Positions 17,700-26,976 of a DNA stretch of 64,000 nt are shown piece after piece; the first letter of the stretch is position 1; the number at the start of each line of letters is the position of its first letter. This DNA comes from Limnohabitans radicicola (GTDB lineage: Bacteria; Pseudomonadota; Gammaproteobacteria; Burkholderiales; Burkholderiaceae_C), in assembly GCF_014837235.1 (NCBI RefSeq), contig NZ_JACYFT010000002.1, positions 62,001-126,000 of the forward strand. Reading direction: 5' to 3'. The notes under the pieces are model-generated. The model was not told the origin of the DNA, searched no databases, and saw nothing but the letters and a program-made list of their open reading frames with translations. The translations under genes and the position numbers were made by a program.

Positions 17700-18157
17700 G
17701 CGGCGATTTGCAACGCGACGCGCTGGGCCGTTGGGTCTGGACCGATGCACAAGGTGTGCGACACGAGCAGGTGGTGGTGGTGAGGGCCTACCCCGTCACA
17801 GCGCCTGAGCTGGGTGCTGGGGTGATGGACATCGAAGGGCACGAGCTGGCCTGGTTTGACCGTCTGGACGAGGTGGAAGCTGAACTGCAGACACGCTTGC
17901 GTGAAGCCATGCAGGAGCGCGAATTTCTGCCCGAAATCCAGCAGCTCAAAAGCGTGAGCAGTCTGGTGACACCCAGCACCTGGACGGTGCAAACCGACCG
18001 GGGAACGACCCGTTTCATGCTCAAGGGCGAGGAAGACATCCGCCGCCTCACGGGCCGTGTGCTCCTGATCAACGACGCCGATGGCGTGCAATACCTGATC
18101 CGTGATCTGGCGGCCATGGACCGCCATTCACGCAAGCTGCTCGACCGTTTCCTTTGA
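17696..18157 (+). CDS. DUF1854 family protein, cyanophycin-associated
   Basis: A 153-residue soluble protein of the DUF1854 family. It has no signal peptide or membrane segment. The C-terminal half (VQTDRGTTRFMLKGEEDIRRL, then LLINDADGVQYLIRDLAAMD, partial) carries the family pattern. The start ATGA overlaps the ABC exporter stop, so the two are translated together and probably act together. Function is unknown; linkage to cphA suggests a role in making, storing or handling cyanophycin or its dipeptide. It is convergent with eptA, with only four bases between stops. Confidence 0.85.
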   Translation: MSGDLQRDALGRWVWTDAQGVRHEQVVVVRAYPVTAPELGAGVMDIEGHELAWFDRLDEVEAELQTRLREAMQEREFLPEIQQLKSVSSLVTPSTWTVQTDRGTTRFMLKGEEDIRRLTGRVLLINDADGVQYLIRDLAAMDRHSRKLLDRFL

Positions 18158-18161
18158 ACCC

Positions 18162-19808
18162 TCAAGGGGCGGGGCGGCAGCTGGCAAAGATGTCCAGCGC
18201 ACTTTGGTAAACGCTGGTGTGCACACCCGTCAGCCCGAGCACCGAGTGAAAGTAGTTGTCGTGGCTCAAGGGGGCTTGCAGCTTTTGCTGCAGGCAACTG
18301 CGGCCGATCTGCCGCTGGCGTTCAAAACTGTCCGAAAACCAGTTGATCCAGGCCACGCGTTTTTGCACATCGGGTGCGACCGCATAAGGCAAGCCGTGCA
18401 GGTAGAGGTTGTTTTCACCCAGGGACTCACCGTGGTCTGACACATACATCAGGGCGCTGGGGCCTTTTTGCTGCTGGAGCCAGTGGATGGTTTCGGTCAG
18501 AAAATGGTCTGTGTACAGGATGGTGTTGTCATAAGCGTTGACCACCTGCTCGCGTGAGCATTGTTGCAAGGCGTTGCTGGTGCATTCGGGCTGGAACTTC
18601 TTGAAACTGGCGGGCACACGCTTGTGGTACGCGGGCCCGTGGCTGCCCATCTGGTGCATGACGATCACCACCCCCTTGGCTCGCCGCTCGGCTGGCAATT
18701 GGGCGATGCGTGCGTTCAAATCGTGCAGCATGACTGCGTCGTGGCACTCGCCGCCGTCGCAATGGGGGCTGACTTTCAGGTCACTGGTGTTGACGTGGGG
18801 CACGCGGTCGCAAACGCCTTTGCAACCCGACTGGTTGTCGATCCACAACACCGCCAGTCCGGCACGTTGCAGCACGTCCAGTACGCTTTCGTGGTTGGCG
18901 CTGCGTTTGTCGTAGCCCTCGCGGCCCAGGTGCGAGAACATGCAGGGCACCGATGCGGCGGTGCTGGTGCCGCACGACATCACGTTGCGCAGGCTGATGA
19001 CGGACTCCTGCGCCAGGCGCGGGGTGGTGTTGCGCTCGTAGCCATTGATGCCAAAGTTGCCCATGCGGGCGGTTTCACCCAGCACCAGCACCACCGTGGC
19101 AGGCGCTTGGCTGTCAGCCAGGGTCAGGCGGGCATCTTCACCCAAGGGCAGGATCACTTTGTTCTCACGCTGCAAGGGTTGCGCCGCCACTTTGCCTATC
19201 GCGTAGAAACTGTTGAGGGGGTTGATCAGGTAGCGGACCTGTGTGTGGTTGCGCATGACCGAGGCGAAATCCTGGTAGATGGCCAGCAGGCTCAGCACCA
19301 TGACCACGACCGATGCGATCAAGGCCAGCGTGTTGGCGACCAGGCTTTTGAGGGGGGCAATGGGTTTGACGGGAACCTGCCAGAGGGCCCAGGCGGGCAA
19401 CACCCCGAGCAGGCCCATCACCACCAACATGCGCCAATTGAAGAGGTCGGCGGCTTCCTTGGGGTCGGTTTGGGCCACGTTCTGGATCATGGTCGGATCG
19501 ATCACGATGCCGTAGCTCATCATGAAGTAAGCGCCGGACGCCGCACTCAGCAGGAACACGGTCAGCACGGGTTTGATCAGCCATCGCACATTGAGCAGGC
19601 TCAGCAGGGCGTGGGTCAGCCCAGCGATCGTGGTCGCCATGCCCAGACCAAACAGCAGGCCTCTGAGGCCGCTGACCTCCGGCAGTTGCTGCAGCTGTCG
19701 CCACAGTGGGATGTTGGCCAGGGTGACCAGCCACAGCGTGGTCAAGGTGGTGAGCCAAAGCGGATGAACGCCCGAAGGGGCATGGGTGCGCAGAAATTTC
19801 TGGATCAT
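18162..19808 (-). CDS. eptA: phosphoethanolamine transferase (EptA/MCR family)
   Basis: A 548-residue inner-membrane enzyme that moves phosphoethanolamine from phosphatidylethanolamine to lipid A, lowering surface charge. There are five hydrophobic segments in the first 180 residues, then a periplasmic sulfatase-fold domain. The zinc and nucleophile residues are all present: E245 in GETARMG, T281 in CGTSTA, H385 and H390 in MHQMGSH, D458-H459 in VSDHGES and H471. Several cysteine pairs (for example C279/C289, C409/C417) match the family disulfides. It stands alone with no PmrAB-type regulator next to it. Acceptor specificity is inferred. Confidence 0.93.
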   Translation of the reverse strand: MIQKFLRTHAPSGVHPLWLTTLTTLWLVTLANIPLWRQLQQLPEVSGLRGLLFGLGMATTIAGLTHALLSLLNVRWLIKPVLTVFLLSAASGAYFMMSYGIVIDPTMIQNVAQTDPKEAADLFNWRMLVVMGLLGVLPAWALWQVPVKPIAPLKSLVANTLALIASVVVMVLSLLAIYQDFASVMRNHTQVRYLINPLNSFYAIGKVAAQPLQRENKVILPLGEDARLTLADSQAPATVVLVLGETARMGNFGINGYERNTTPRLAQESVISLRNVMSCGTSTAASVPCMFSHLGREGYDKRSANHESVLDVLQRAGLAVLWIDNQSGCKGVCDRVPHVNTSDLKVSPHCDGGECHDAVMLHDLNARIAQLPAERRAKGVVIVMHQMGSHGPAYHKRVPASFKKFQPECTSNALQQCSREQVVNAYDNTILYTDHFLTETIHWLQQQKGPSALMYVSDHGESLGENNLYLHGLPYAVAPDVQKRVAWINWFSDSFERQRQIGRSCLQQKLQAPLSHDNYFHSVLGLTGVHTSVYQSALDIFASCRPAP

Positions 19809-19871
19809 GGCAAGGTGTGCAAAGCAGACCCCGATTGTCCCTCACTCAGTGCACCGCTTCATGTCCCTGGC

Positions 19872-21236
19872 TCACAGGGGCCAAACCGACCCCATCTCCG
19901 GCACCACGGCGCGCCACTTGATCTCGTGCTCGATCCGCTGGCGCAGCATGTCCGACGCCTCGCGCTCCCCGTGCACCACATAGATCTGTCCAGGAGCGCT
20001 GGGCATTTTGTGCAGCCAGCTCAGCAGCTGGTTGCCGTCTGCGTGGGCAGAAGCCGATTCGATCTGCACCACCTCGGCTCGCACCGCCACGTCTTGCCCA
20101 TGGATGCGCACCGTGTTGCGGCCACTGGCCAGTGTGGCGCCGCGTGTGCCCGGAGCCTGGTAGCCGGTCAGGATGACCATGTTGCGGTGGTCGCCCACAT
20201 AGTTGGCCAGATGGTGCAGCACCCGCCCGCCCGTGGCCATGCCGCTGGCGGCCAGGATCACCATGGGGCCGTGGCGTGCAGCCAGCGACTTGGACTGTTC
20301 TGGCGTTTCGAGCATGGTGGCCACCCGGTCCATGGCGTGGACCTCGGCCAGGCTCAGCCGGTGCTCGCCCATGTGCCGTTCAAACAAGGCCGTGGTGTGG
20401 ATCGCCATCGGGCTGTCCAGAAAGATGGGCAGGCTCTTGGGCAATTCGCCCGCGGCCTTGAGCTGCGCAATGGTGTGCAGCACGGCTTGAGCGCGGCCCA
20501 CGGCAAACACCGGCACCACCGCCACGCCGCCGCGCTTGGCCAGTTTTTGCAGCAGAGGGCCCAGTTCGGCAAACAGTTTCTCCTGCGGGTGCTGGCGGTC
20601 GCCGTAGGTGGACTCGATCAGCACCGTGTCGGCCTGGGGCGGCGGCTCGGGCGGGTTCATCAAGGTGTCGTCCGGGCGGCCCAGATCGCCCGAAAACAGT
20701 ATGCGGCGCCCAGCCACTTCGAGCAGCAGACTGGATGCACCCAAAATGTGGCCCGCAGGCTGCAGACGGGCCTTCCAGCCTCGGATGGGTTCGAACCATT
20801 GGCCTTGCTTTTCGGCGCGCAGTTGTTTGAGGCTGTCCAAGGCGTCCTGCTTGGTGTACAGCGGCAGGGCGGGTGAGTGTTTGGAGAAACCGTGCCGGTT
20901 GGCAAAGAAGGCGTCTTCTTCCTGGATGTGCCCGCTGTCGGGCAGCAGGATGCGGCACAGGTCACAGGTGCCTGTGGTGCCGTGGATGTCGCCTGTGTAG
21001 CCGTCCTTCACCAGCAGCGGCAGGTAGCCACTGTGGTCCAGGTGGGCGTGCGTCAGGATGACCGCATCGATCTCTTTGGCGGGCACCGGCAAGGGGTTCC
21101 AGTTGCGCAGCCGCAATTGCTTGTAGCCCTGGAACAAGCCGCAGTCGACCAGCAGGCGCTGCCCGTTGTGCTCGATCAGGTATTTGGAGCCGGTGACGGT
21201 GTCGGCTCCGCCGAGGAAGGTGATGGTGGCGCTCAT
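19872..21236 (-). CDS. metallo-beta-lactamase fold hydrolase with beta-CASP and RNA-specificity domains
   Basis: A 454-residue protein of the CPSF73/Ysh1-like group. The metal site motif THAHLDHSG is near residue 60, GDLGRPDD supplies the next ligand and a late HADGNQL histidine completes it. The beta-CASP insert spans about 190-330, and the ending RMLSWLHKMP...VVHGE type region matches the RNA-specificity (RMMBL) domain. Family members are nucleases of RNA. It is cytoplasmic with no signal. Its own substrate is unknown. Confidence 0.88.
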   Translation of the reverse strand: MSATITFLGGADTVTGSKYLIEHNGQRLLVDCGLFQGYKQLRLRNWNPLPVPAKEIDAVILTHAHLDHSGYLPLLVKDGYTGDIHGTTGTCDLCRILLPDSGHIQEEDAFFANRHGFSKHSPALPLYTKQDALDSLKQLRAEKQGQWFEPIRGWKARLQPAGHILGASSLLLEVAGRRILFSGDLGRPDDTLMNPPEPPPQADTVLIESTYGDRQHPQEKLFAELGPLLQKLAKRGGVAVVPVFAVGRAQAVLHTIAQLKAAGELPKSLPIFLDSPMAIHTTALFERHMGEHRLSLAEVHAMDRVATMLETPEQSKSLAARHGPMVILAASGMATGGRVLHHLANYVGDHRNMVILTGYQAPGTRGATLASGRNTVRIHGQDVAVRAEVVQIESASAHADGNQLLSWLHKMPSAPGQIYVVHGEREASDMLRQRIEHEIKWRAVVPEMGSVWPL

Positions 21237-21286
21237 GCCCCCATGTTAGGTCGCCTTGCCGAGGCGTTCTTGATCCGCATCAAGAT

Positions 21287-21312
21287 AAAAGGCCCGCATT
21301 GGCGGGCCTTTT
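21287..21312 (-). terminator. terminator after dnaJ
   Basis: An 11-bp perfect stem (AAAAGGCCCGC with its complement) and four-base loop lies 16 bases after the dnaJ stop, with Ts on both sides. It isolates the chaperone operon from the metallo-hydrolase gene. Confidence 0.8.
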
Positions 21313-21327
21313 CATGACTGTGTGCGT

Positions 21328-22467
21328 TCAAGCGCCAAAGAAGCCTTTGAGCTTGTCGGTCCAGCTGCCTTCGCTGGGCTGGTGCTTGGCGCCACCCTTT
21401 TTCAGGGACTCGTCAAACTCTTTCAGCAGTTTTTTCTGGTGCTCGGTGAGCTTGACGGGCGTCTCGACCGTGATGTGGCAATACAGATCGCCGGGGTAGC
21501 TGCCGCGCACGCCCTTGATGCCTTTGCCGCGCAAACGGAACTGCTTGCCGGTTTGGGTGCCTTCGGGGATGTCGATGGCCGCCTTGCCGCCCAGCGTGGG
21601 CACTTCGATCTCGCCGCCCAGTGCTGCTTTGGTGAAGCTGATGGGCACCGCGCAGTGCAGGTCGTCGCCATCGCGCTCGAAGATGTCGTGCTTTTTGAGG
21701 CGGATTTCGATGTACAGGTCGCCTGCGGGGCCGCCATTGGTGCCGGGCTCACCGTTGCCTGCGCTGCGGATGCGCATGCCGTCGTCGATGCCGGCCGGGA
21801 TTTTGACTTCCAGCGTCTTTTGCTTTTTGAGCTTGCCTTGGCCGTGGCAGGTGCCGCAAGGGTCGGGGATGATCTTGCCCGTGCCGCGGCAGTGCGGACA
21901 GGTTTGCTGCACGCTGAAAAAGCCCTGGCGCATCTGCACCTGGCCCTGACCGTGGCAGGTCGAACAGGTCTTGGCGCTGGTGCCAGGTTTGGCGCCGGAG
22001 CCGCTGCAGGTGTCGCACTCTTCCCAGCTGGGGATGCGCAGTTGGGCATCCTTGCCGTTGGCAGCCTCTTCGAGTGTGACCTCCATGGCGTAACTCAGGT
22101 CGTTGCCCCGGAAGACCTGGCGGCCACTGCGGCCACCACGACCGCCGCCCCCGAAGATGTCGCCAAAGATGTCGCCAAAAGCCTCACCAAAACCACCAAA
22201 GCCTTCAGCGCCACCAGGGCCGCCGCGCATGTTGGGGTCGACCCCGGCGTGGCCGTACTGGTCGTAGGCCGCGCGCTTGTCCGAGTCGGACAGCATTTCG
22301 TAGGCCTCTTTGACTTCCTTGAATTTGGCTTCGGCATCCTTGGCGGCATCCCCCTGGTTGCGGTCAGGGTGGAACTTCATCGCCAGCTTGCGATAAGCCT
22401 TTTTGATGTCATCGTCCGAGGCGTTTTTGGCAACGCCCAGCACTTCGTAAAAATCTCGTTTGGCCAT
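21328..22467 (-). CDS. dnaJ: chaperone protein DnaJ
   Basis: A 379-residue type I J-protein, the DnaK co-chaperone that delivers unfolded clients and stimulates ATP hydrolysis. The J domain (1-70) contains HPDRN. A Gly/Phe-rich linker (about 75-110) follows; then four CxxCxGxG-type zinc repeats ([32 protein letters not shown]); then the two substrate-binding beta domains. Length and order are canonical. It is the last gene of grpE-dnaK-dnaJ. Confidence 0.98.
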   Translation of the reverse strand: MAKRDFYEVLGVAKNASDDDIKKAYRKLAMKFHPDRNQGDAAKDAEAKFKEVKEAYEMLSDSDKRAAYDQYGHAGVDPNMRGGPGGAEGFGGFGEAFGDIFGDIFGGGGRGGRSGRQVFRGNDLSYAMEVTLEEAANGKDAQLRIPSWEECDTCSGSGAKPGTSAKTCSTCHGQGQVQMRQGFFSVQQTCPHCRGTGKIIPDPCGTCHGQGKLKKQKTLEVKIPAGIDDGMRIRSAGNGEPGTNGGPAGDLYIEIRLKKHDIFERDGDDLHCAVPISFTKAALGGEIEVPTLGGKAAIDIPEGTQTGKQFRLRGKGIKGVRGSYPGDLYCHITVETPVKLTEHQKKLLKEFDESLKKGGAKHQPSEGSWTDKLKGFFGA

Positions 22468-22491
22468 GTGGGAATCAAACCGTTAGAACAA

Positions 22492-22537
22492 GAACGCCGC
22501 GAAGGCGATTCAGGGGGCTGAATCGGCTTGCGCGGCG
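22492..22537 (-). promoter_or_regulatory. long intercistronic hairpin between dnaK and dnaJ
   Basis: A core 8-bp perfect stem CGATTCAG/CTGAATCG (22506-22513 and 22518-22525) with a GGGG loop extends outward through aag/ctt and gccgcg/cgcggc pairs with small bulges. No T-run follows. It probably tunes the DnaK to DnaJ ratio by processing or partial termination. Confidence 0.55.
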
Positions 22538-22568
22538 GGATGGCAGCCGAAGCTGCAGGACAGGGGCA

Positions 22569-24488
22569 TCAGCCCTTTTTGACTTCCTTGACTTCAGCGT
22601 CCACGACGTTGTCGTCCTGGGGCTTGGCTTGCTCAGCGCCTGCGCCTGCGGCGGCTTGTTGGGCCTGCATTTCGGCATAGACCTTCTCGCCCAGTTTCTG
22701 GCTGGCCGTCATCAGGGCCTCGGTCTTGGCTTCGATGGCGTCTTTGTCTTCGCCCGTCAGTACTTCTTCGAGCTCCTTGATGGCTTTCTCGATGGCTTCT
22801 TTTTCAGCCGCTTCGATTTTGTCGCCATGCTCGGTCAAGCTCTTCTTGACGCTGTGCACCGATGCTTCACCCGAGTTGCGGGCTTGCACCAGTTCCAGCT
22901 TCTTCTTGTCTTCGGCAGCGTTCAGCTCGGCGTCTTTCACCATTTGCTGGATTTCTTCTTCAGACAGACCGGAGTTGGCCTTGATGGTGATCTTGTTTTC
23001 CTTGCCGGTGCCTTTGTCTTTGGCGCCCACGTGCAAGATGCCGTTGGCGTCGATGTCAAACGACACTTCGATCTGAGGTGTGCCACGGGCTGCGGGCGGG
23101 ATGCCTTCGAGGTTGAACTCGCCCAGCAGCTTGTTGCCGCTGGCGATGTCGCGTTCACCCTGGAACACCTTGATGGTCACGGCGGGCTGGTTGTCCTCGG
23201 CGGTCGAGAAGGTCTGGGCGAACTTGGTCGGGATGGTGGTGTTCTTGGTGATCATCTTGGTCATGACACCGCCCATGGTCTCGATGCCCAGGCTCAAAGG
23301 GGTCACGTCCAGCAGCAGCACGTCCTTGCGGTCACCCGAGAGCACCTGACCCTGGATGGCAGCACCCACGGCCACGGCTTCGTCGGGGTTGACGTCCTTG
23401 CGGGGCTCCTTGCCGAAGAATTCCTTGACCTTGTCTTGCACCTTGGGCATGCGGGTCTGGCCGCCGACCAGGATCACGTCGTCGATGTCACCCACGCTGA
23501 TGCCGGCGTCCTTGATGGCGATGCGGCAGGGGGCGATGGAGCGCTCGATCAGGTCTTCCACCAGCGACTCGAACTTGGCGCGGGTGAGCTTGACGTTCAG
23601 GTGCTTGGGGCCGGTGGCATCGGCCGTGATATAGGGCAGGTTGACGTCGGTGGCCGAAGACGAGGACAGCTCGATCTTGGCTTTTTCGGCGGCTTCCTTC
23701 AGGCGCTGCAGGGCCAGCACGTCCTGCTTGAGGTTGACGCCGGACTCTTTCTTGAACTCTTCGATGATGTAGTCGATGATGCGCTGGTCGAAGTCTTCAC
23801 CACCCAGGAAGGTGTCACCGTTGGTGGACAGCACTTCGAACTGCTTCTCGCCGTCCACGTCGGCGATTTCGATGATGGACACGTCGAACGTGCCGCCACC
23901 CAGGTCGTACACGGCGATCTTGCGGTCACCCTTTTCGTTCTTGTCCAGACCGAAAGCCAGAGCGGCCGCAGTGGGTTCGTTGATGATGCGCTTGACGTCG
24001 AGTCCGGCGATGCGGCCCGCGTCCTTGGTGGCCTGGCGTTGTGCGTCGTTGAAGTAGGCCGGCACCGTGATGACGGCCTCGGTCACGTCTTCGCCGAGGT
24101 AGTCTTCGGCGGTTTTCTTCATCTTGCGCAGGATTTCGGCGCTGATCTGGGGCGGGGCCATCTTGTTGCCTCGCACCTCGACCCAGGCGTCACCGTTGTC
24201 GGCCTTGGCGATGGTGTAGGGCATCAGGTCGATGTCTTTCTGGACTTCCTTCTCGGTGAACTTGCGACCGATCAGGCGCTTGACCGCGTACAGTGTGTTC
24301 TTGGGGTTGGTGACGGCCTGGCGCTTGGCCGAGGCGCCGACGAGGATCTCGCCGTCTTCCTGGTAGGCAATGATCGAAGGCGTGGTGCGCGCGCCTTCGG
24401 CGTTCTCGATCACCTTGGTGGTGTTGCCTTCCATGATGGCCACGCACGAGTTGGTGGTACCCAAGTCAATACCGATGATTCTTCCCAT
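22569..24488 (-). CDS. dnaK: molecular chaperone DnaK (Hsp70)
   Basis: A 639-residue Hsp70. The nucleotide-binding domain starts [20 protein letters not shown] and contains [15 protein letters not shown] and the [12 protein letters not shown] motif. The substrate domain follows and the lid ends in the usual acidic tail region ([12 protein letters not shown]). The ATG at 24488 has a GGAG box 6 bases before it; a TTG four codons earlier sits on that same box and is rejected. It is downstream of grpE by 135 bases. Confidence 0.98.
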   Translation of the reverse strand: MGRIIGIDLGTTNSCVAIMEGNTTKVIENAEGARTTPSIIAYQEDGEILVGASAKRQAVTNPKNTLYAVKRLIGRKFTEKEVQKDIDLMPYTIAKADNGDAWVEVRGNKMAPPQISAEILRKMKKTAEDYLGEDVTEAVITVPAYFNDAQRQATKDAGRIAGLDVKRIINEPTAAALAFGLDKNEKGDRKIAVYDLGGGTFDVSIIEIADVDGEKQFEVLSTNGDTFLGGEDFDQRIIDYIIEEFKKESGVNLKQDVLALQRLKEAAEKAKIELSSSSATDVNLPYITADATGPKHLNVKLTRAKFESLVEDLIERSIAPCRIAIKDAGISVGDIDDVILVGGQTRMPKVQDKVKEFFGKEPRKDVNPDEAVAVGAAIQGQVLSGDRKDVLLLDVTPLSLGIETMGGVMTKMITKNTTIPTKFAQTFSTAEDNQPAVTIKVFQGERDIASGNKLLGEFNLEGIPPAARGTPQIEVSFDIDANGILHVGAKDKGTGKENKITIKANSGLSEEEIQQMVKDAELNAAEDKKKLELVQARNSGEASVHSVKKSLTEHGDKIEAAEKEAIEKAIKELEEVLTGEDKDAIEAKTEALMTASQKLGEKVYAEMQAQQAAAGAGAEQAKPQDDNVVDAEVKEVKKG

Positions 24489-24623
24489 GTTTTTCTCCAA
24501 AATTCAGTGAAAGTGCAGATGGTCTGCAAGTGGGGCGGGGTGGCAACTTTTCAAGTCCCCCCACGCCAAAAAAGGTTTTTGCGGTTTTGAGGCCGCGTTC
24601 AGAGGCCGTGTTCCAAGGCCGCT

Positions 24624-25169
24624 TTATTTGGGGGCGGTGACCGTCACCAGGGCCGGGCGCAACACGCGCTCGGCGATCAGGTAGCCCTTTTGCAGCACGG
24701 TGACCACGGTGTTGGCCTCCTGCTCGGCCGGTACCACGCTGATGGCTTGGTGGTGGTGTGGGTCGAACTTGGTGCCCGCAGCCGGGGCGATCTCGACCAC
24801 CTTGTTGCGCTCCAGCGCGCTTTTGAGCTGGCGCAGGGTGGCTTCAGAACCTTCGCGGATTTGTTCCAGCGTGGCGTTGGGGATGGCCAGACCGGCTTCC
24901 AGGCTGTCAAGCACGGGCAAGAGGCTGTCGGCAAAGCCTTCCACAGCAAACTTGCGGGCTTTGCTGATTTCTTCGTCCGCACGGCGGCGGGCGTTTTGCA
25001 CATCGGCCTGGGCACGCAGGTACTGGTCGGCCAGATCGGCGTTTTGGGCCTTCAGGTTGGCCAGTTCGGCCTGGGCGTCGGCCAGCGGGTCAACGGGGGC
25101 TGCAGCAGTGGCCGCCAGCTCTTCGTCGTTCAGAGGTTTGTTTTCGGGGTTGGGGGTGGCTTCTGACAT
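24624..25169 (-). CDS. grpE: nucleotide exchange factor GrpE
   Basis: A 181-residue GrpE, the exchange factor releasing ADP from DnaK. After an acidic N-terminus there is a long helix (about 40-95, coiled coil) with [19 protein letters not shown]. The beta domain with [13 protein letters not shown] and the [20 protein letters not shown] end follow. The start is placed at 25169 (MSEATP) because a longer frame would translate across the sigma-32 promoter described below. It is the first gene of the heat-shock operon. Confidence 0.96.
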   Translation of the reverse strand: MSEATPNPENKPLNDEELAATAAAPVDPLADAQAELANLKAQNADLADQYLRAQADVQNARRRADEEISKARKFAVEGFADSLLPVLDSLEAGLAIPNATLEQIREGSEATLRQLKSALERNKVVEIAPAAGTKFDPHHHQAISVVPAEQEANTVVTVLQKGYLIAERVLRPALVTVTAPK

Positions 25170-25202
25170 GAACAATGTCCGCAAAAAAGTAATACTTATT
25201 CC

Positions 25203-25230
25203 AAATAAGGCTGAAATGCCTTGTTTCAAG
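25203..25230 (-). promoter_or_regulatory. sigma-32 heat-shock promoter of grpE-dnaK-dnaJ
   Basis: On the minus strand CTTGAAA (25230-25224) is followed after 13 bases by CCTTATTT (25210-25203). This is close to the heat-shock consensus CTTGAAA-N13-17-CCCCATNT. Transcription would start about 27 bases before grpE. Confidence 0.8.
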
Positions 25231-25250
25231 AGGGCATCTGAAAAAGGCAG

Positions 25251-25275
25251 AAAAACGCCCGCAAAAATGCGGGCG
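25251..25275 (-). terminator. terminator after the FKBP isomerase gene
   Basis: A perfect 8-bp stem CGCCCGCA/TGCGGGCG with a four-base loop is followed on the minus strand by five Ts. It lies 32 bases after the isomerase stop and just upstream of the heat-shock promoter. Confidence 0.9.
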
Positions 25276-25307
25276 GTAGGTGAGCAAAAGCCTGAGCAGA
25301 TCGGGAA

Positions 25308-25658
25308 TCAGTTCAATGCCAGCAGTTCAACATCGAACTTGAGGGTGGCATTGGGCGGAATCACGCCACCTGCGCCACGGGCACCGTAACCCAGCTCGGC
25401 AGGGATGATCAGCGTGCGCTGACCGCCCACTTTCATACCTGCCACGCCTTCGTCCCAGCCTTTGATGACCATGCCCGCGCCCAGTGGGAACACGAAGGGA
25501 TCGCGGCGGTCGCGGCTGGAATCGAACTTGGCGCCTTGCTGGCCGTCTTTGTAGAGCCAGCCGGTGTAGTGCACAGTGACGTCCTGGCCTTGGGTGGCTT
25601 CTGCGCCTTCGCCAACCACGGTGTCTTCATATTGCAGGCCGGAGGGGGTGGTGTTCAT
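25308..25658 (-). CDS. FKBP-type peptidyl-prolyl cis-trans isomerase
   Basis: A 116-residue single-domain FKBP without signal peptide, so cytoplasmic. Typical FKBP features are seen: VTVHYTGWLYKDG, FDSSRDR, FVFPLGAGMVIKGWDEGVAGMKVGG (partial), then PAELGYGARGAGGVIPPNATLKFDVELL (partial). The aromatic pocket residues (Y, F, W, Y, F) are kept, so it should bind proline substrates. It is a single-gene unit with its own terminator. Confidence 0.96.
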   Translation of the reverse strand: MNTTPSGLQYEDTVVGEGAEATQGQDVTVHYTGWLYKDGQQGAKFDSSRDRRDPFVFPLGAGMVIKGWDEGVAGMKVGGQRTLIIPAELGYGARGAGGVIPPNATLKFDVELLALN

Positions 25659-25711
25659 GGTGTTCTTTCAGGAAAAAAAGAGGCCACAACAGGCCTCGTT
25701 CAAGCCCGAAA

Positions 25712-26881
25712 TTATGCCAGCAGACCCCGGCGCGCCAGATCCTGCATCAAGGCCCGCACACCATAGGTCCATGGCGCGGCTTGGTCTGAGGTGGTGACCT
25801 GGTTGACCAAAGCACCGAGCAGCGGGGTGGAAACGCAGACCTGGTCACCCACCACGTGGGTGAAGCCCTGGCCCGGGCCGTGGCGGTCCTGGGTCGGCGC
25901 GAACATGGTGCCCAGGAACAGCATCATGCCGTCCGGGTACTGGTGGCAGGGGCCCATCGCCTGGCTGACCAGATCGAGCGGGTCGCGGCTGATCTGGCCG
26001 AGTGAGCTGCTCCCTTGCATGACAAAGCCTTCGGGTCCCTGTACGGTCAAGGTCAGCTCGCAGCGGCGCACATCGTCGATGCCGAAGTGCGCGTCAAACA
26101 GCCGGATGAAGGGGCCGATGGCGCAACTGGCGTTGTTGTCCTTGGCTTTGCCCAGCAGCAAGGCGCTGCGGCCCTCAAAATCGCGCAGGTTGACATCGTT
26201 GCCCAAGGTGGCGCCCACCACGGTGCCACGCGAGTTGACCGCCAGCACGACTTCAGGCTCGGGGTTGTTCCATGCGCTGCCGGGGTGGATGCCCACCGGG
26301 CTGCCGCTGCCCACGGCGCTCATGGCTTGGGCTTTGGTGAAGATTTCTGCGTCCGGGCCAATGCCCACTTCGAGGTATTGCGACCACATGCCTTGGGCCA
26401 GCAACACCTCTTTGAGCTTGGCCGATTCGGGCGAGCCGGGTTTGACGCTGCGCAGGTTGTCGCCGATCACGGCCACCACCGCTTGGCGCACGGCTTCGGC
26501 ACGGCTGGCGTCGCCACGGGCTTGTTCTTCGATGACGCGCTCGAGCATGCTGGCCACAAAAGTCACGCCTGCGGCCTTGATGGCTTGCAGGTCACAAGGG
26601 GCCATGAACCAGGGCGCTTGGGGGTCGCGCTCAGCGGCATCGCTGTTGGCCAGCACAGCGGCCGTGCTGGCGACTGGAGCGGCACGGCCTTCGGTCAGAC
26701 ACTGGCGCACCTGGGCCGCCACATCGGGCAGGTCGAGCAAATCGCTGCAGGTGGCGGCCAGCGTGCTGAGGTCATGCACCGCCGCCTCGGTCACGGCCAC
26801 CAGGGTGGGGCCTGCACCGGGCATCCATACACGAGCGATCAGCAAAGCCTGGGCACTGTCAACGGGCAAAGAGGTGTTCAT
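25712..26881 (-). CDS. fumarylacetoacetate hydrolase (FAH) family protein
   Basis: A 389-residue protein of the FAH superfamily, closest in size and order to the sugar-acid dehydratase/hydrolase subgroup (AraD-like 2-keto-3-deoxy-arabinonate dehydratases). The region EVVLAVNSRGTVVGATLGNDVNLRDFEGR (partial) and LGKAKDNNASCAIGPFI carry metal-binding acidic residues of the fold; PDGMMLFLGTMFAPTQDR and GDQVCVSTPLLGALVNQV follow. No clear ribosome site precedes the ATG at 26881. It is the last gene after the MarR regulator; whether it belongs to the aromatic pathway is unclear. Confidence 0.82.
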   Translation of the reverse strand: MNTSLPVDSAQALLIARVWMPGAGPTLVAVTEAAVHDLSTLAATCSDLLDLPDVAAQVRQCLTEGRAAPVASTAAVLANSDAAERDPQAPWFMAPCDLQAIKAAGVTFVASMLERVIEEQARGDASRAEAVRQAVVAVIGDNLRSVKPGSPESAKLKEVLLAQGMWSQYLEVGIGPDAEIFTKAQAMSAVGSGSPVGIHPGSAWNNPEPEVVLAVNSRGTVVGATLGNDVNLRDFEGRSALLLGKAKDNNASCAIGPFIRLFDAHFGIDDVRRCELTLTVQGPEGFVMQGSSSLGQISRDPLDLVSQAMGPCHQYPDGMMLFLGTMFAPTQDRHGPGQGFTHVVGDQVCVSTPLLGALVNQVTTSDQAAPWTYGVRALMQDLARRGLLA

Positions 26882-26976
26882 TGGGGGGGCATGCGTTGGT
26901 GAGGAGGCACCATCCTGCCAGAGCCGGCTGCACCAGGCTGTCGCTCAGACGCCATCATGGGCGGCGTGGCAGCACC

